Origin: Pseudomonas sp. ICMP 561
Lineage (GTDB): Bacteria > Pseudomonadota > Gammaproteobacteria > Pseudomonadales > Pseudomonadaceae
Direction of reading: 5' to 3'
Assembly (NCBI RefSeq): GCF_002699985.1
Contig: NZ_LKBT01000070.1
Coordinates: forward strand, 1 to 64,000
Length of the DNA: 64,000 bases
The notes beneath the pieces were generated by a model. That model was not told where the DNA came from. It was given only the letters and a program-made list of their open reading frames with translations, and did not search any database. Below, one piece after another: positions 32,724 to 42,046 of this stretch. Positions within the stretch are counted from its first letter, which is position 1. Each line of letters opens with the position of its first letter. Both the position numbers and the translations under genes were made by a program.

Positions 32724-35279
32724 TTAGCCGTTCAGAACCTGCCTCAAAAACGGCGCTGTTTTGCTGGCTGCAACCTTAACAACTTGCTCTGGTGTCCCGG
32801 CAGCGACAATCTCGCCTCCCTGATCACCCGCGCCAGGACCGATGTCGATGACCCAGTCACTTTGCGCCACGACGCGCATTTCGTGTTCGACAACCACGAC
32901 GCTGTTGCCGGCATCCACCAGCAGGTTGAGTTGTTTCAGCAAGCGATCGACGTCGGTGGGATGCAGCCCAGTGGTGGGTTCATCCAGAACGTACAACGTT
33001 GCGCCGCGCTGAGTGCGTTGCAGTTCGGTGGCGAGTTTGATGCGTTGCGCTTCGCCGCCCGACAGCTCTGTCGCGGGCTGCCCGAGGCGCAGATAACCCA
33101 GGCCGATATCGCGTAGCACGGTCAGCGGCCTTAGTACCGCGGGTTCGTCTTTGAACAGCGCTACCGCGTCATCCACAGTGAGTCGAAGCACTTCGGCGAT
33201 GTTCAATCCTTGCCAGGTGATGGTCAGGGTTTCAGGGTTGTAGCGTGCGCCTTGGCAGGTAGAGCAGGGCGCGTACACGCTGGGCATGAAGAGCAATTCA
33301 ACACTGACGAAACCTTCGCCTTCACAGACCGGGCATCGGCCTTTGGCGACGTTGAATGAGAACTGACCTGCGTCGTAGCCTTTCTTGCGGGACGCTGGCG
33401 TAGCCGCGAACAGCTTGCGCACCTGATCGAAGAGGCCCGTGTAAGTGGCGAGGTTGGAACGTGGGGTTCGGCCGATGGGCTTCTGGTCGACCTTGACGAG
33501 TCTGCGAATGGCGTCCAGTCCGCTGGCAACCTTGCCGCTGGCGGATTGCGGAGCGTCATCCTCCAGGCTTGGCGCATCGGTTTCGGTATTTTCAGTAGCA
33601 TGCCCCAGATGCAAGCCGACCAGTTCCAGCAACGCATGGCTGACCAGACTGGATTTTCCCGAGCCGGAAATACCCGTGACCGAGGTAAAACAGCCCAACG
33701 GAAATGCAGCGTTGAGGTTGTTCAGGTTATTACGGGTGACGCCTTCGAGCTTCAGCCAGTCGGTTGCTTTGCGTCGCTTGGGCTTGCCTGTTTTGTGCTC
33801 GGCAAACAGGTGCAACCGGGTTTGCGACTCTTTGACTTTGGCAAGCCCGGCAGGCGGACCGCTGTAGAGAATACGCCCGCCGTGCTCGCCTGCCGCCGGG
33901 CCGACATCGATCAACCAGTCGGCGCGGCGCATGGTTTCCAGATCGTGTTCGACCACAAACAGCGAGTTACCAGCAGCTTTGAGGCGTTGCAGGGCGCTGA
34001 ATAGCGCTTCGCCGTCAGCGGGATGCAGCCCGGCAGAGGGTTCGTCCAGGACGTAGATCACGCCGAACAACTGCGAGCCGAGCTGGGTGGCCAGGCGCAG
34101 TCGTTGCAGTTCCCCGGACGACAGGGTGGGCGTACTGCGTTCCAGCGCCAGATAGCCAAGACCCAGATCGGTCAGGGTACTGACTCTCGCCAAAAGATCC
34201 TGAGCGATCCGTTGCGCAGCAATGCGTTTCTCGACGGACAGGTCGTCTTCAAGTGGCGCATCGGAGGCAGCCACAGGACGTAGCACCTCAGCCAGTTGCA
34301 GCAGAGACATCTGGCCCAGTTCACCGATATCGAAACCGGCAAACTTCACTGACAGCGCTGCCTGCGTCAGGCGCTTGCCGTCACACAGGGCACACGGGCT
34401 GCCGATCATGAATTGGGCGACGCGCTTCTTCATCAGGGCGCTTTGCGAGTGGGTGAAGGTGTGCAGCACGTAGCGACGCGCTCCGGTGAAAGTGCCTTGA
34501 TAGCTGGGTTCAAGTTTCTGTTTCAGAGCCTTGCGGGTTTCCGCAGGTGTCAGCCCACCGTACACCGGCACGGTGGGCTGTTCGTCGGTGAACAGAATCC
34601 AGTCACGCTGCTTCTTCGGCAGATCGCGCCATGGAATGTCCACGTCGTAGCCAAGGGTGACGAGAATATCCCGCAGATTCTGGCCCTGCCATGCCGTGGG
34701 CCACGAGGCGACGGCTCGCTGGCGAATGGTCAGCGAATCATCGGGGACCATCGATTGCTCAGTCACCTCATAGACCCGACCCAAACCATGACACTGCGGG
34801 CACGCGCCCTGGGGCATATTGGGTGAGAAGTCCTCGGCATAGAGCATCGACTGTCCGGCGGGATAACTCCCCGCGCGGGAGTACAGCATGCGGATCAGGC
34901 TCGAGAGCGTCGTTACACTGCCCACCGAGGAGCGGGTGCTTGGCGTGCCACGTTGCTGTTGCAGGGCTACCGCCGGTGGCAGGCCCTCGATGGAGTCCAC
35001 ATCGGGCACGCCAACCTGATCGATCAGTCTTCTCGCATAAGGCGCGACCGATTCGAAGTAACGACGCTGTGCCTCGGCATACAGCGTCGAGAACGCCAGC
35101 GAAGACTTGCCGGAACCGGACACGCCGGTGAACACCACCAGCGCATCACGCGGCACATCCACGTCAACGTTTTTCAGGTTGTGTTCGCGTGCGCCGCGTA
35201 CTCGCACGAAACCGTTGTGCTGCTGAGGTGCAGCGACGGAGAGGGTCTTTTTGTCGGGAGGGGTGTGCTGTGAAGTCAT
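32724..35279 (-). CDS. UvrA2-like excinuclease ABC subunit A paralogue
   Basis: An 851-residue double-ABC ATPase of the UvrA family, clearly shorter than UvrA proper (about 940). Walker A motifs are TGVSGSGKSSLAF and TGISGSGKSSLV; signatures LSSGELQRLRLATQLGS and LSGGEAQRIKLATEL; Walker B VIYVLDEPSAGLHPAD and LYVLDEPTTGLHPTD. Zinc-module Cys pairs appear in CPQCHGLGR and CPVCEGEGF with CSTCQG. Short length suggests a reduced UvrB-binding region, as in UvrA2 paralogues linked to antibiotic or alkylation tolerance. Another uvrA gene is expected elsewhere in the genome. Confidence 0.9.
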   Translation of the reverse strand: MTSQHTPPDKKTLSVAAPQQHNGFVRVRGAREHNLKNVDVDVPRDALVVFTGVSGSGKSSLAFSTLYAEAQRRYFESVAPYARRLIDQVGVPDVDSIEGLPPAVALQQQRGTPSTRSSVGSVTTLSSLIRMLYSRAGSYPAGQSMLYAEDFSPNMPQGACPQCHGLGRVYEVTEQSMVPDDSLTIRQRAVASWPTAWQGQNLRDILVTLGYDVDIPWRDLPKKQRDWILFTDEQPTVPVYGGLTPAETRKALKQKLEPSYQGTFTGARRYVLHTFTHSQSALMKKRVAQFMIGSPCALCDGKRLTQAALSVKFAGFDIGELGQMSLLQLAEVLRPVAASDAPLEDDLSVEKRIAAQRIAQDLLARVSTLTDLGLGYLALERSTPTLSSGELQRLRLATQLGSQLFGVIYVLDEPSAGLHPADGEALFSALQRLKAAGNSLFVVEHDLETMRRADWLIDVGPAAGEHGGRILYSGPPAGLAKVKESQTRLHLFAEHKTGKPKRRKATDWLKLEGVTRNNLNNLNAAFPLGCFTSVTGISGSGKSSLVSHALLELVGLHLGHATENTETDAPSLEDDAPQSASGKVASGLDAIRRLVKVDQKPIGRTPRSNLATYTGLFDQVRKLFAATPASRKKGYDAGQFSFNVAKGRCPVCEGEGFVSVELLFMPSVYAPCSTCQGARYNPETLTITWQGLNIAEVLRLTVDDAVALFKDEPAVLRPLTVLRDIGLGYLRLGQPATELSGGEAQRIKLATELQRTQRGATLYVLDEPTTGLHPTDVDRLLKQLNLLVDAGNSVVVVEHEMRVVAQSDWVIDIGPGAGDQGGEIVAAGTPEQVVKVAASKTAPFLRQVLNG

Positions 35280-35339
35280 CGTCCAGCCTTGTCATTGAAT
35301 AAAGGCGACGGCACGGCCCACGCCTGTTGCTTGAGTTGA

Positions 35340-35537
35340 TTAATCGGTGTCTTTCGGCGCGTGGGCGTTTGCGCCAGGGACCTTTGGCGCATGCCCCTGA
35401 TCGTCCTGCTGACCACCGGTCTGCGCCTGTTCTTCGCGGGTTTCTTCAGTGCGCTCCTGATGGTCAGCAATGTCCGCCGGGTGCTGCTGGGGATCGTTGA
35501 GATTGTTGCCTGGGAGGTCGCGTTTGTCTTGAGGCAT
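35340..35537 (-). CDS. Small Gln/Glu/Asp-rich protein
   Basis: A 65-residue frame (MPQDKRDLPGNN...) of low complexity, rich in Gln, Asp, Glu, Pro and His, with no hydrophobic segment. It lies 60 bases downstream of uvrA2 on the same strand. It is probably disordered if expressed. The in-frame ATG at 35615 adds 26 residues of different character. Confidence 0.45.
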   Translation of the reverse strand: MPQDKRDLPGNNLNDPQQHPADIADHQERTEETREEQAQTGGQQDDQGHAPKVPGANAHAPKDTD

Positions 35538-35727
35538 TTGGGTCGTCCAGAGTTTGAGGCTAAAAGTCACAGGATTACGATCAGGGTGGGCTACTGATCG
35601 TTCCATCCAATGCATCCATGTGTCGATTCATACGCTTCGTCGGCTAATGATCATTCAGTTCAAACCCGCTGGCCGCTTTCACGGTCATCCATTTGAGTCG
35701 TGCGATGTCGCGAGGCAGATGCTCGAT

Positions 35728-35805
35728 CTGTAGGAGCTGCCGAAGGCTGCGATGGATGTTGGTATGGCAAAGCATCCGCCTCGCAGCCTTCGGCAGCTCC
35801 TACAG
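35728..35805. repeat. REPIN
   Basis: ctgtaggagctgccgaaggc with its inverted copy, around a spacer of about 25 bases. Same class as 2751-2776 and 62251-62276. The 35538-35962 gap holds no other feature. Confidence 0.85.
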
Positions 35806-35962
35806 AAAGTGCATTCAATACCTTTTGTTTAATAGGGCATTTCGGTGAATCACGTAGGAATGGTCTTACAGTCTCCTGGCCTGTTGTGTGGGCTTTGAGA
35901 TTGGCTGTTTAATCCGTTTTTTCATGACCCACTCACAAGCTTGACAGGGAGCAAGCAGATCC

Positions 35963-36337
35963 ATGATCGAAATCGGTAGGAGACTAAGGCAGGAGCGCAA
36001 GCGTCTGGGGCTGTCCCAAAAAGAAATGGGTGAGCTGGGTGGAGTCGCCGCCAATGCGCAGGGCAAGTATGAAAGCGGAGAGCGTGCGCCCAGAGCCGAC
36101 TATCTCGCGGCCCTGGCGAAGGCGGGGGTAGACGTCTTGTTCGTGCTCACCAGCCGTCGTTCAGCGCGGGTCCAGATTGACAGCGCCTTCAGTAAAGTTG
36201 ACGCCGTGCCCATCAATTCGGAGTTGCTGTTGGTCGAAATCCAGCAGGCGGTGCGGCACTTTGTGTCGACTATAGAAGGGCTGTCCAGCGCCAGCGAAGC
36301 ACAGCGGGAAAGCCCGAACGTTGAAGAGAAAAGATAG
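35963..36337 (+). CDS. XRE-family transcriptional regulator, paralogue of the gene at 12884
   Basis: A 124-residue regulator with helix-turn-helix IGRRLRQERKRLGLSQKEMGELGGVAANAQGKYESGERAPRADYLAAL and the motif GVDVLFVLT. The N-terminal 65 residues are close to the regulator at 12884-13237; C-termini differ. GGGAGCAAG lies upstream of the ATG. It sits between a REPIN and topoisomerase IB with no phage genes beside it. Target unknown. Confidence 0.8.
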   Translation: MIEIGRRLRQERKRLGLSQKEMGELGGVAANAQGKYESGERAPRADYLAALAKAGVDVLFVLTSRRSARVQIDSAFSKVDAVPINSELLLVEIQQAVRHFVSTIEGLSSASEAQRESPNVEEKR

Positions 36338-36389
36338 CGCGCTATCGAGGTTGTCGTTCAAGAGCGCAGGTGCAGCAGGAGCTGAAACA

Positions 36390-37442
36390 TCAGGCGCTGC
36401 CTGAGGATTCCGCCAGCACTTTTTCCGCGAGGCTCTGGAGATAAATGGCCAGCGCTACCTCTTCATGGCGCAAGCCTTTACGTTGTCGGGACTTCGGTAT
36501 CAGCGCAAGCTCTCCCAGCAAAAAGCCTTCCAGCACAGCAGGATGGATGTAGCACTTGCGGCAGACAGCCGGGGTATTGCCCAGTTGCCTGGCGACCTGC
36601 TTCACCATATCGACAATGTGTTTTTTTGCGTCGGCCTCCGGTTCCCAGTGCAGTTTGCGTAGGGTGGCGAGTGCCAGCGCGCTGCCTGCCCAGGTTCGGT
36701 AGTCCTTCGCTGTGAAATCCGAGCCCGTGAGCTTTTGCAGGTACGCGTTGATATCTGAAGAACTCACGGTATGGCGCTCGCCGTTGTCATCCAGGTACTG
36801 GAACAGGTTCTGACCGGGCAATTCCATGCAGCGTTTGATGACCTTGGCCAGGCGTCGGTCAGTCACATTGATCTGGTGCTCGACGCCGCTTTTGCCGCGA
36901 AACTGGAACAGGATGTCGTTGCCGTGTACTTCGACGTGCTTGTTGCGCAGCGTGGTCAATCCGTAGGAACGGTTATCCCGTGCGTACTGGCTGTTACCAA
37001 TACGGATCAGCGTGGCATCAAGCAACGAGACAACCGTGGCCATGACCTTGTCCCGGCCAATCCCGGGTTCGGCGAGCTGAGCTTCGATCTTCTTGCGGAC
37101 CTTGGGCAAAGCCAGACCGAATTCGATCATGCGTGAGTATTTGTTCTGATCGCGAACTTCCCGCCACCGTGCGTGATAGCGGTATTGCTTGCGTCCGCGC
37201 GCGTCGCGACCCGTGGCCTGCAAGTGCCCGCGCGGATCGGGACAAATCCATACATCGGTATAAGCCGGGGGGATGACCAGTGAGTTGATTCGTTTGATTT
37301 CCGCTTCGTCACGAATCCGTTGGCCGTCTTTGTCGAAGTAAACGAACTTGCCCCGCAGGATCTTTCGGCTGAAACCCGCCTGGGTATCCTCAACGTAATG
37401 CAGGTCCGGCGGCAGTTGGTCGATAACGGTCGAGTCAGGCAT
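36390..37442 (-). CDS. DNA topoisomerase IB
   Basis: A 350-residue bacterial type IB topoisomerase related to poxvirus and mimivirus enzymes. The N-terminal domain is visible (GFSRKILRGKFVYFDKDGQRI, PPAYTDVWICPDPRGHLQATGRDARGRKQYRYHARWRE) and the catalytic domain carries YGLTTLRNKHVEV, FTAKDYRTWAGSALA and the active-site Tyr in CRKCYIHPAV. It relaxes supercoils via a 3'-phosphotyrosyl link. It is monocistronic. Confidence 0.93.
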   Translation of the reverse strand: MPDSTVIDQLPPDLHYVEDTQAGFSRKILRGKFVYFDKDGQRIRDEAEIKRINSLVIPPAYTDVWICPDPRGHLQATGRDARGRKQYRYHARWREVRDQNKYSRMIEFGLALPKVRKKIEAQLAEPGIGRDKVMATVVSLLDATLIRIGNSQYARDNRSYGLTTLRNKHVEVHGNDILFQFRGKSGVEHQINVTDRRLAKVIKRCMELPGQNLFQYLDDNGERHTVSSSDINAYLQKLTGSDFTAKDYRTWAGSALALATLRKLHWEPEADAKKHIVDMVKQVARQLGNTPAVCRKCYIHPAVLEGFLLGELALIPKSRQRKGLRHEEVALAIYLQSLAEKVLAESSGSA

Positions 37443-37510
37443 GGGTTCAATCCACAGGGCAGGTAATTGGATTGACCGCGCTGTTTCTCAAGGGTGCCCA
37501 GTATTTACGC

Positions 37511-38599
37511 TCAGGCCAGCACCGCTACCGATTTGATCTGCGCCCAGAGCTGTCGCCCCGGCGCGAGCTGCAACTGATCGCGGGAATAGCGGGTGATACG
37601 TGCCAGCAACGGCGTACCGGCTGCGTCGAGACGGACCAGCACATGCGCGGCATTGTCTGCGGGAATCTCGCTGACAACCGTGACCGGCAAGCGATTGAGA
37701 ATGCTGCTTTGGTGGTCGGGTTCCAGACTGAGGCTGATGTCCCGGGCTTGAACCTTGAAGCGCAGCGCTTTACCTGATGGCAGTGGCGTATGGGCAAGAC
37801 GCATTTGCAGGTCGCTGTGGGGCAGGGCGACGCTGAGTAATTGATACTCGGCATTGTGGGCAATCACCGTGCCTTCAATCACTACGCCCGCGTCGTCGCC
37901 CATGGCCATGGGCAGATCCAGCCGCGCCAGGGTTTCACCAATCGGGCCGCTGGCCAACGCCTTGCCGTCGCTCATCAGCACCAGATGATCAGCCAGCCGC
38001 GCCACTTCGTCCTGCGAGTGGCTGACGTAGAGCATGGGGATGTCCAGCTCATCGTGCAGGCGTTCCAGATAAGGCAGGATTTCGCTTTTGCGCTTGCTGT
38101 CCAGGGCTGCCAGCGGCTCATCGAGGAGCAGCAGGCGCGGGCTGGTCAGCAGCGCCCGGGCAATACCGATCCGTTGCCGCTCACCGCCGGAAAGTTTGTC
38201 GGGGCGTCGTTCGAGCAAGTGCTCGATACCCAGCAACTGCGTCGCATGCTGCAGATCCACATGACGCTGATCGGCGGGAATGCGCCGCAGGCCAAACTCC
38301 AGATTGCCGCGCACGGACAAATGCGGGAACAGGCTGGCTTCCTGAAAGACATAGCCCAGGGCGCGTTTGTGTGGCGGGACGAACAGACCGTTGGCCGTGT
38401 CCTGCCAGACCTCGTCGTTGATCTGGATAAAACCCTGTTCAGGCTTTTCCAAGCCTGCGATGCAGCGCAGGCAGGTGGTCTTGCCGGAACCCGAGTGTCC
38501 GTAAAGCGCTGTCACGCCGCGGCCGGGTAAAACCAGATCGACGTCCACGCTGAATTCCGGGTACTTCACCTGCAGACGGACCTGAATCTCTGAACTCAT
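37511..38599 (-). CDS. modC: Molybdate ABC transporter ATP-binding protein
   Basis: A 362-residue ATPase: Walker A GHSGSGKTT, signature LSGGERQRIGIARAL, Walker B LLLLDEPLAALD, then a C-terminal MOP-type molybdate-binding domain (residues about 290-355, RFKVQARDISLSL). The last gene of modABC. Confidence 0.95.
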   Translation of the reverse strand: MSSEIQVRLQVKYPEFSVDVDLVLPGRGVTALYGHSGSGKTTCLRCIAGLEKPEQGFIQINDEVWQDTANGLFVPPHKRALGYVFQEASLFPHLSVRGNLEFGLRRIPADQRHVDLQHATQLLGIEHLLERRPDKLSGGERQRIGIARALLTSPRLLLLDEPLAALDSKRKSEILPYLERLHDELDIPMLYVSHSQDEVARLADHLVLMSDGKALASGPIGETLARLDLPMAMGDDAGVVIEGTVIAHNAEYQLLSVALPHSDLQMRLAHTPLPSGKALRFKVQARDISLSLEPDHQSSILNRLPVTVVSEIPADNAAHVLVRLDAAGTPLLARITRYSRDQLQLAPGRQLWAQIKSVAVLA

Positions 38600-38602
38600 G
38601 AA

Positions 38603-39283
38603 TCAGCTCCAGGCCGTTTTGGTCTTGCCGCTGGAATAGAGCGCCAGAAGAACCAGGAATGAGAACACCACCATTGAGCCAGCGAGCCAGTGGGCTTGCA
38701 GGTACTCCATGGACTCTACGTGATCGAAAATCTGCACTGACACGACGCGGGTTTTCTCGGGGATATTGCCGCCGATCATCAGTACCACGCCAAATTCACC
38801 CACGGTATGCGCGAAGCCAAGAATCGCACCGGTAATAAAACCGGGTTTTGCCAAGGGCAATACCACGCTGAAGAAGGTGTCCCAGGGATTGGCTCGCAAG
38901 GTTGCGGCCACTTGAAGTGGACGCGTGCCGATGGCAGCAAAAGCGTTGTGCAGCGGCTGCACAACGAAGGGCATGGAGTACAGCACCGAACCGATGACCA
39001 GACCAGGAAAGCTGAACGTCAGCGTTCCCAGGCCCAGACTTTGAGTCAACTGACCGACAGTACCGTTGGGGCCGAGCAGCAACAGCAGGTAAAACCCGAT
39101 CACCGTCGGCGGCAACACCAGAGGCAGGGCGACAATGGCGCCGACAGGGCCTTTGAGCCATGAGCGAGTGTGTGCCAGCCACAGGGCGATGGGCGTGCCG
39201 ATGACCAGAAGAATCAAGGTGGTCAGCGACGCCAGTTTCAGGGTCAACCAGATTGCAGCAAAGTCGGTACTGTCGAGCGGCAT
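38603..39283 (-). CDS. modB: Molybdate ABC transporter permease
   Basis: A 226-residue inner-membrane permease with five or six hydrophobic helices, the conserved PLVLPPTVIGFYLLLLLGPNG segment and the EAA-type loop AATLRANPWDTFFSVVLPLAKPG. It lies 3 bases from modC. Confidence 0.95.
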   Translation of the reverse strand: MPLDSTDFAAIWLTLKLASLTTLILLVIGTPIALWLAHTRSWLKGPVGAIVALPLVLPPTVIGFYLLLLLGPNGTVGQLTQSLGLGTLTFSFPGLVIGSVLYSMPFVVQPLHNAFAAIGTRPLQVAATLRANPWDTFFSVVLPLAKPGFITGAILGFAHTVGEFGVVLMIGGNIPEKTRVVSVQIFDHVESMEYLQAHWLAGSMVVFSFLVLLALYSSGKTKTAWS

Positions 39284-39284
39284 T

Positions 39285-40052
39285 TTACAGTTGGTATCCG
39301 AAGGACTTGATCACGGCAGCCGCTTTAGGACCTTTGAGGTATTCAATCAGCGACTTGGCAGCGGCGTTGTCTTTGCCTTTGTTGAGGATCACAGCGTCCT
39401 GTTTGATCGGATCGTGCATCTCGGCCGGTACGATCCACGCGGAACCGCCGGTCACTTTACCGTCTTTGTAGATCTGCGACAGCGCCACGAAACCCAGCTC
39501 GGCATTGCCCGTGGAAACGAATTGATAGGCCTGAGTGATGCTTTGGCCTTCAACGATTTTCGGTTTGGTTGCATCAGTCAGGCCCAGCTTGGCCAGTACC
39601 TGGGTAGCAGCGAGGCCGTAAGGCGCGGCTTTCGGGTTGGCGATGGACAGATGCTGGTATTGATTTTTCTTGAGGACGTCGCCTTTGGCGTCCACGTAGC
39701 CTTCCTTCGCGGACCACAAGGCAAGGGTGCCAACGGCGTAGGTGAAGCGTGAGCCTTTGACGATGTCGCCCTCGTTTTCCAGCTTGGCCGGGGTGCTGTC
39801 GTCGGCGGAGAGGAACACTTCGAACGGCGCGCCGTTCTTGATCTGGGTGTAGATCTGGCCGGTGGAGCCGAATGACGCCAACAGCTTATGTCCGGTGTCA
39901 GCCTCGAAATCCTTGGCGATGGCCTGAATCGGCGCGGTGAAGTTTGCGGCAACTGCGACCTGGACTTCGTCAGCGAAGGCGGGGCCCATCGCCAGTGCGA
40001 CGATGACACCCGTCAGGGATTTGAAGGCGAGGCTTTTGTGAAACGTGCGCAT
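39285..40052 (-). CDS. modA: Molybdate-binding periplasmic protein
   Basis: A 255-residue solute-binding protein with signal peptide (cleaved near AFA-DEVQV). ModA features: VAANFTAPIQAIAKDFE, FGSTGQIYTQIKNGAPFEVFLSADDSTPAKLE, SITQAYQFVSTGNAELGFVALSQ. First gene of modABC; a ModE-type operator lies 53 bases upstream. Confidence 0.95.
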   Translation of the reverse strand: MRTFHKSLAFKSLTGVIVALAMGPAFADEVQVAVAANFTAPIQAIAKDFEADTGHKLLASFGSTGQIYTQIKNGAPFEVFLSADDSTPAKLENEGDIVKGSRFTYAVGTLALWSAKEGYVDAKGDVLKKNQYQHLSIANPKAAPYGLAATQVLAKLGLTDATKPKIVEGQSITQAYQFVSTGNAELGFVALSQIYKDGKVTGGSAWIVPAEMHDPIKQDAVILNKGKDNAAAKSLIEYLKGPKAAAVIKSFGYQL

Positions 40053-40104
40053 TGAAAAGCTCCATGGCTTAGTCGTTATCCGAAAGACCTCGATATTGGC
40101 CGTT

Positions 40105-40128
40105 CGCTATATAACGGAATATATAGCG
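40105..40128. promoter_or_regulatory. ModE-box-like operator
   Basis: cgctatata, six bases, tatatagcg: a perfect palindrome with the ModE consensus architecture (TATATA-N6-TATATA with CG flanks). It predicts molybdate-dependent repression of modABC. No modE gene is in the window. Confidence 0.8.
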
Positions 40129-40153
40129 AGGCCGGGCACCATGGAAGCTAAGT

Positions 40154-41230
40154 TTATAAACGGGTCAGTTTTTCCAGCGCCTGATTGGCAATCAGTCGGG
40201 TCAGATCTTCCGCACCTTGTTCATGCTTGATCCCGACCGCCTGGCCAGCCCAGAGGTTCATGAAATCGCCGTTGCCCTGCGGTTCGGCAATCGCTCGCAA
40301 TGGCATGAGGGCGCCTCCGGCCAGAGGGAAGGCCGGTGCCAAAGGGCTCATCGGGCCCAGCTCCGACATGATCCGATTGACAATGCCCCGGGCCGGGCGG
40401 CCGGTAAAAATATTGGTCAGCGCGGTCTGGCTTTCGTCAGCGGTCCGCAGCGCCTGATAGTGAGGCTTGCTGACCTTGGTTTCCGCGCAAAACAGGTAAG
40501 CCGTACCGACCTGTACGGCTGATGCGCCCAACATGAAGGCGGCGGCGATCCCTCGCCCGTCAGCGATTCCCCCGGCGGCAATCACCGGCACGCTGACCGC
40601 ATCGACGATCTGCGGTACCAGGGCCATGGTCCCCACCTGTGTGTCCAATTCAGTGCTGAGGAACATCCCGCGGTGCCCGCCAGCCTCGTAGCCCATGGCA
40701 ATGATTGCGTCGCAGCCTTGTGTCTCCAGCCAGACGGCTTCTGCGACAGTGGTGGCGCACGCAATGACCTTGGCTCCGGTGGCCTTGACCCGCAAAAGCA
40801 AGGCGGTTTCGGGCAGGCCGAAGTGAAAACTGACCACTTCAGGTTTCAATGCTTCGACCAGCTCACAACTGACACCATCGAAAGGCGCTCGGCTGGAGAC
40901 AGGTGTCGGTGCGTCATAATCTGCGCCGAGCTCCTGGTAGTAAGGCTGCAGCGCTTCCTTCCAGCGTACGTGGCTTTGCGGGTCATCCTGCGGTGGCTGG
41001 TGGCAGAAGAAATTGAGGTTCAGCGGGGCAGTGCTGTGCTGACGGATGAGGGCCACTTCATCGCGAATCTGCTGCGGGCCCAGCATCGCACAGGCAAGGG
41101 AGGCCAGGCCGCCCGCGTTGCCTACCGCAATGGCTAGTGCCGAACCGCCAGCACCCGCCATGGGCCCAAGAAGAATCGGCAGTTGAATGCCAAACAGGTC
41201 GAGGATACGGGTATCAGGCCAGGCGCTCAT
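40154..41230 (-). CDS. Nitronate monooxygenase
   Basis: A 358-residue FMN enzyme of the nitropropane dioxygenase family: FGIQLPILLGPMAGAGGSAL at the start, MGYEAGGHRGMF (catalytic His region), PVIAAGGIADGRGIAAAFMLGASAVQVGTAYLF (FMN phosphate-binding). It detoxifies alkyl nitronates such as propionate-3-nitronate. The ATG at 41230 has GGAG 6 bases upstream. Divergent from the TetR gene, whose operator lies about 110 bases upstream. Confidence 0.9.
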   Translation of the reverse strand: MSAWPDTRILDLFGIQLPILLGPMAGAGGSALAIAVGNAGGLASLACAMLGPQQIRDEVALIRQHSTAPLNLNFFCHQPPQDDPQSHVRWKEALQPYYQELGADYDAPTPVSSRAPFDGVSCELVEALKPEVVSFHFGLPETALLLRVKATGAKVIACATTVAEAVWLETQGCDAIIAMGYEAGGHRGMFLSTELDTQVGTMALVPQIVDAVSVPVIAAGGIADGRGIAAAFMLGASAVQVGTAYLFCAETKVSKPHYQALRTADESQTALTNIFTGRPARGIVNRIMSELGPMSPLAPAFPLAGGALMPLRAIAEPQGNGDFMNLWAGQAVGIKHEQGAEDLTRLIANQALEKLTRL

Positions 41231-41331
41231 AGACGGCTCCATGCGATGTGGTTGAAGGGCTTTTTGAATAGCTGTTCGAGGCGCTATTGAGCGTCGGCGC
41301 GGGGCGTTTGGCAACCACCGGGGTAAGCGTA

Positions 41332-41359
41332 TTGACATAAAAGACGATCGGTCTAATAT
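41332..41359 (+). promoter_or_regulatory. tetR promoter with operator in the spacer
   Basis: TTGACA (41332), 16-base spacer, TAATAT (41354-41359). The spacer contains aagacgatcggtc, part of a 16-base operator (41341-41356) repeated exactly at 42018-42033. Transcription would start within a few bases of the ATG at 41368, giving a leaderless or nearly leaderless mRNA. Confidence 0.75.
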
Positions 41360-41367
41360 TGCGCATC

Positions 41368-42000
41368 ATGAATGCACCTGAATTGAAACGCCGTCCAGGC
41401 CGCCCGCCCAAGGTCGACAGAGAGAACTTCGAGACCCGTGAAGCGCTGATTCGCTGCGGCACCGAAGTGCTCACCGAACAGGGCTTCACGGCCACTGGCA
41501 TCGACTACATCCTCAAGCGGGTTGGCGTGCCCAAGGGCTCGTTCTATCACTACTTTCCCAGCAAAGAAGCCTTCGGCCATGCGGTGCTGAACAACTACGC
41601 CGGTTACTTCTCGCAAAGGCTTGATCGCTGGCTGCTGGATGAAACCCTGACTCCACTTGAGCGTCTGGTCGGCTTCGTGCAAAACGCCAAGATCGGTATG
41701 GCGCGTCATGATTATCGCCGCGGCTGTCTGGTGGGCAACCTGGGGCAGGAAGTCTGTCTGTTGCCGGAAGGCTTCCGGGACATCCTGGAAGGCATCTTTC
41801 TCGACTGGCAAGCGCGCTTGAGCGCGTGTTTTCGGGCTGCTCAAGCCCATGGCGAACTGGCTCGCGGTGCTGACTGCGACGAGCTGGCGGCGTTCTTCTG
41901 GATTGGTTGGGAAGGTGCGGTGTTGCGGGCGCGTCTGGTTGCCAGCGATGCGCCACTCAACACCTTCATCACGGGGTTTCTGCGCGGGCTACCGCAATGA
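41368..42000 (+). CDS. TetR-family repressor
   Basis: A 210-residue regulator. The N-terminal helix-turn-helix reads TREALIRCGTEVLTEQGFTATGIDYILKRVGVPKGSFYHYFPSKEAFG; the C-terminal part is the AcuR/NemR-type ligand-binding domain with a conserved Cys in DYRRGCLVGNLGQE. The identical operator upstream of itself and of the adjacent acuI-like gene argues for autorepression and for control of that gene. No ribosome-binding site precedes the ATG, consistent with the promoter position. The inducer is likely an electrophile such as an unsaturated acid or acyl-CoA (inference). Confidence 0.88.
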   Translation: MNAPELKRRPGRPPKVDRENFETREALIRCGTEVLTEQGFTATGIDYILKRVGVPKGSFYHYFPSKEAFGHAVLNNYAGYFSQRLDRWLLDETLTPLERLVGFVQNAKIGMARHDYRRGCLVGNLGQEVCLLPEGFRDILEGIFLDWQARLSACFRAAQAHGELARGADCDELAAFFWIGWEGAVLRARLVASDAPLNTFITGFLRGLPQ

Positions 42001-42017
42001 ACCTTTTTCGCTATTAA

Positions 42018-42033
42018 AAGACGATCGGTCTAA
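42018..42033 (+). promoter_or_regulatory. TetR operator upstream of the acuI-like gene
   Basis: aagacgatcggtctaa, identical to 41341-41356, 13 bases before the start codon region of the reductase; a variant of the TAGACC-N4-GGTCTA operator type used by NemR-like repressors. Confidence 0.75.
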
Positions 42034-42046
42034 ATTGGAGGCACCC

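Noticed and set aside
41849..42046. N-terminal extension of the acuI-like gene
   Set aside because: It overlaps the TetR gene; the ATG at 42047 has a ribosome-binding site and the family start.
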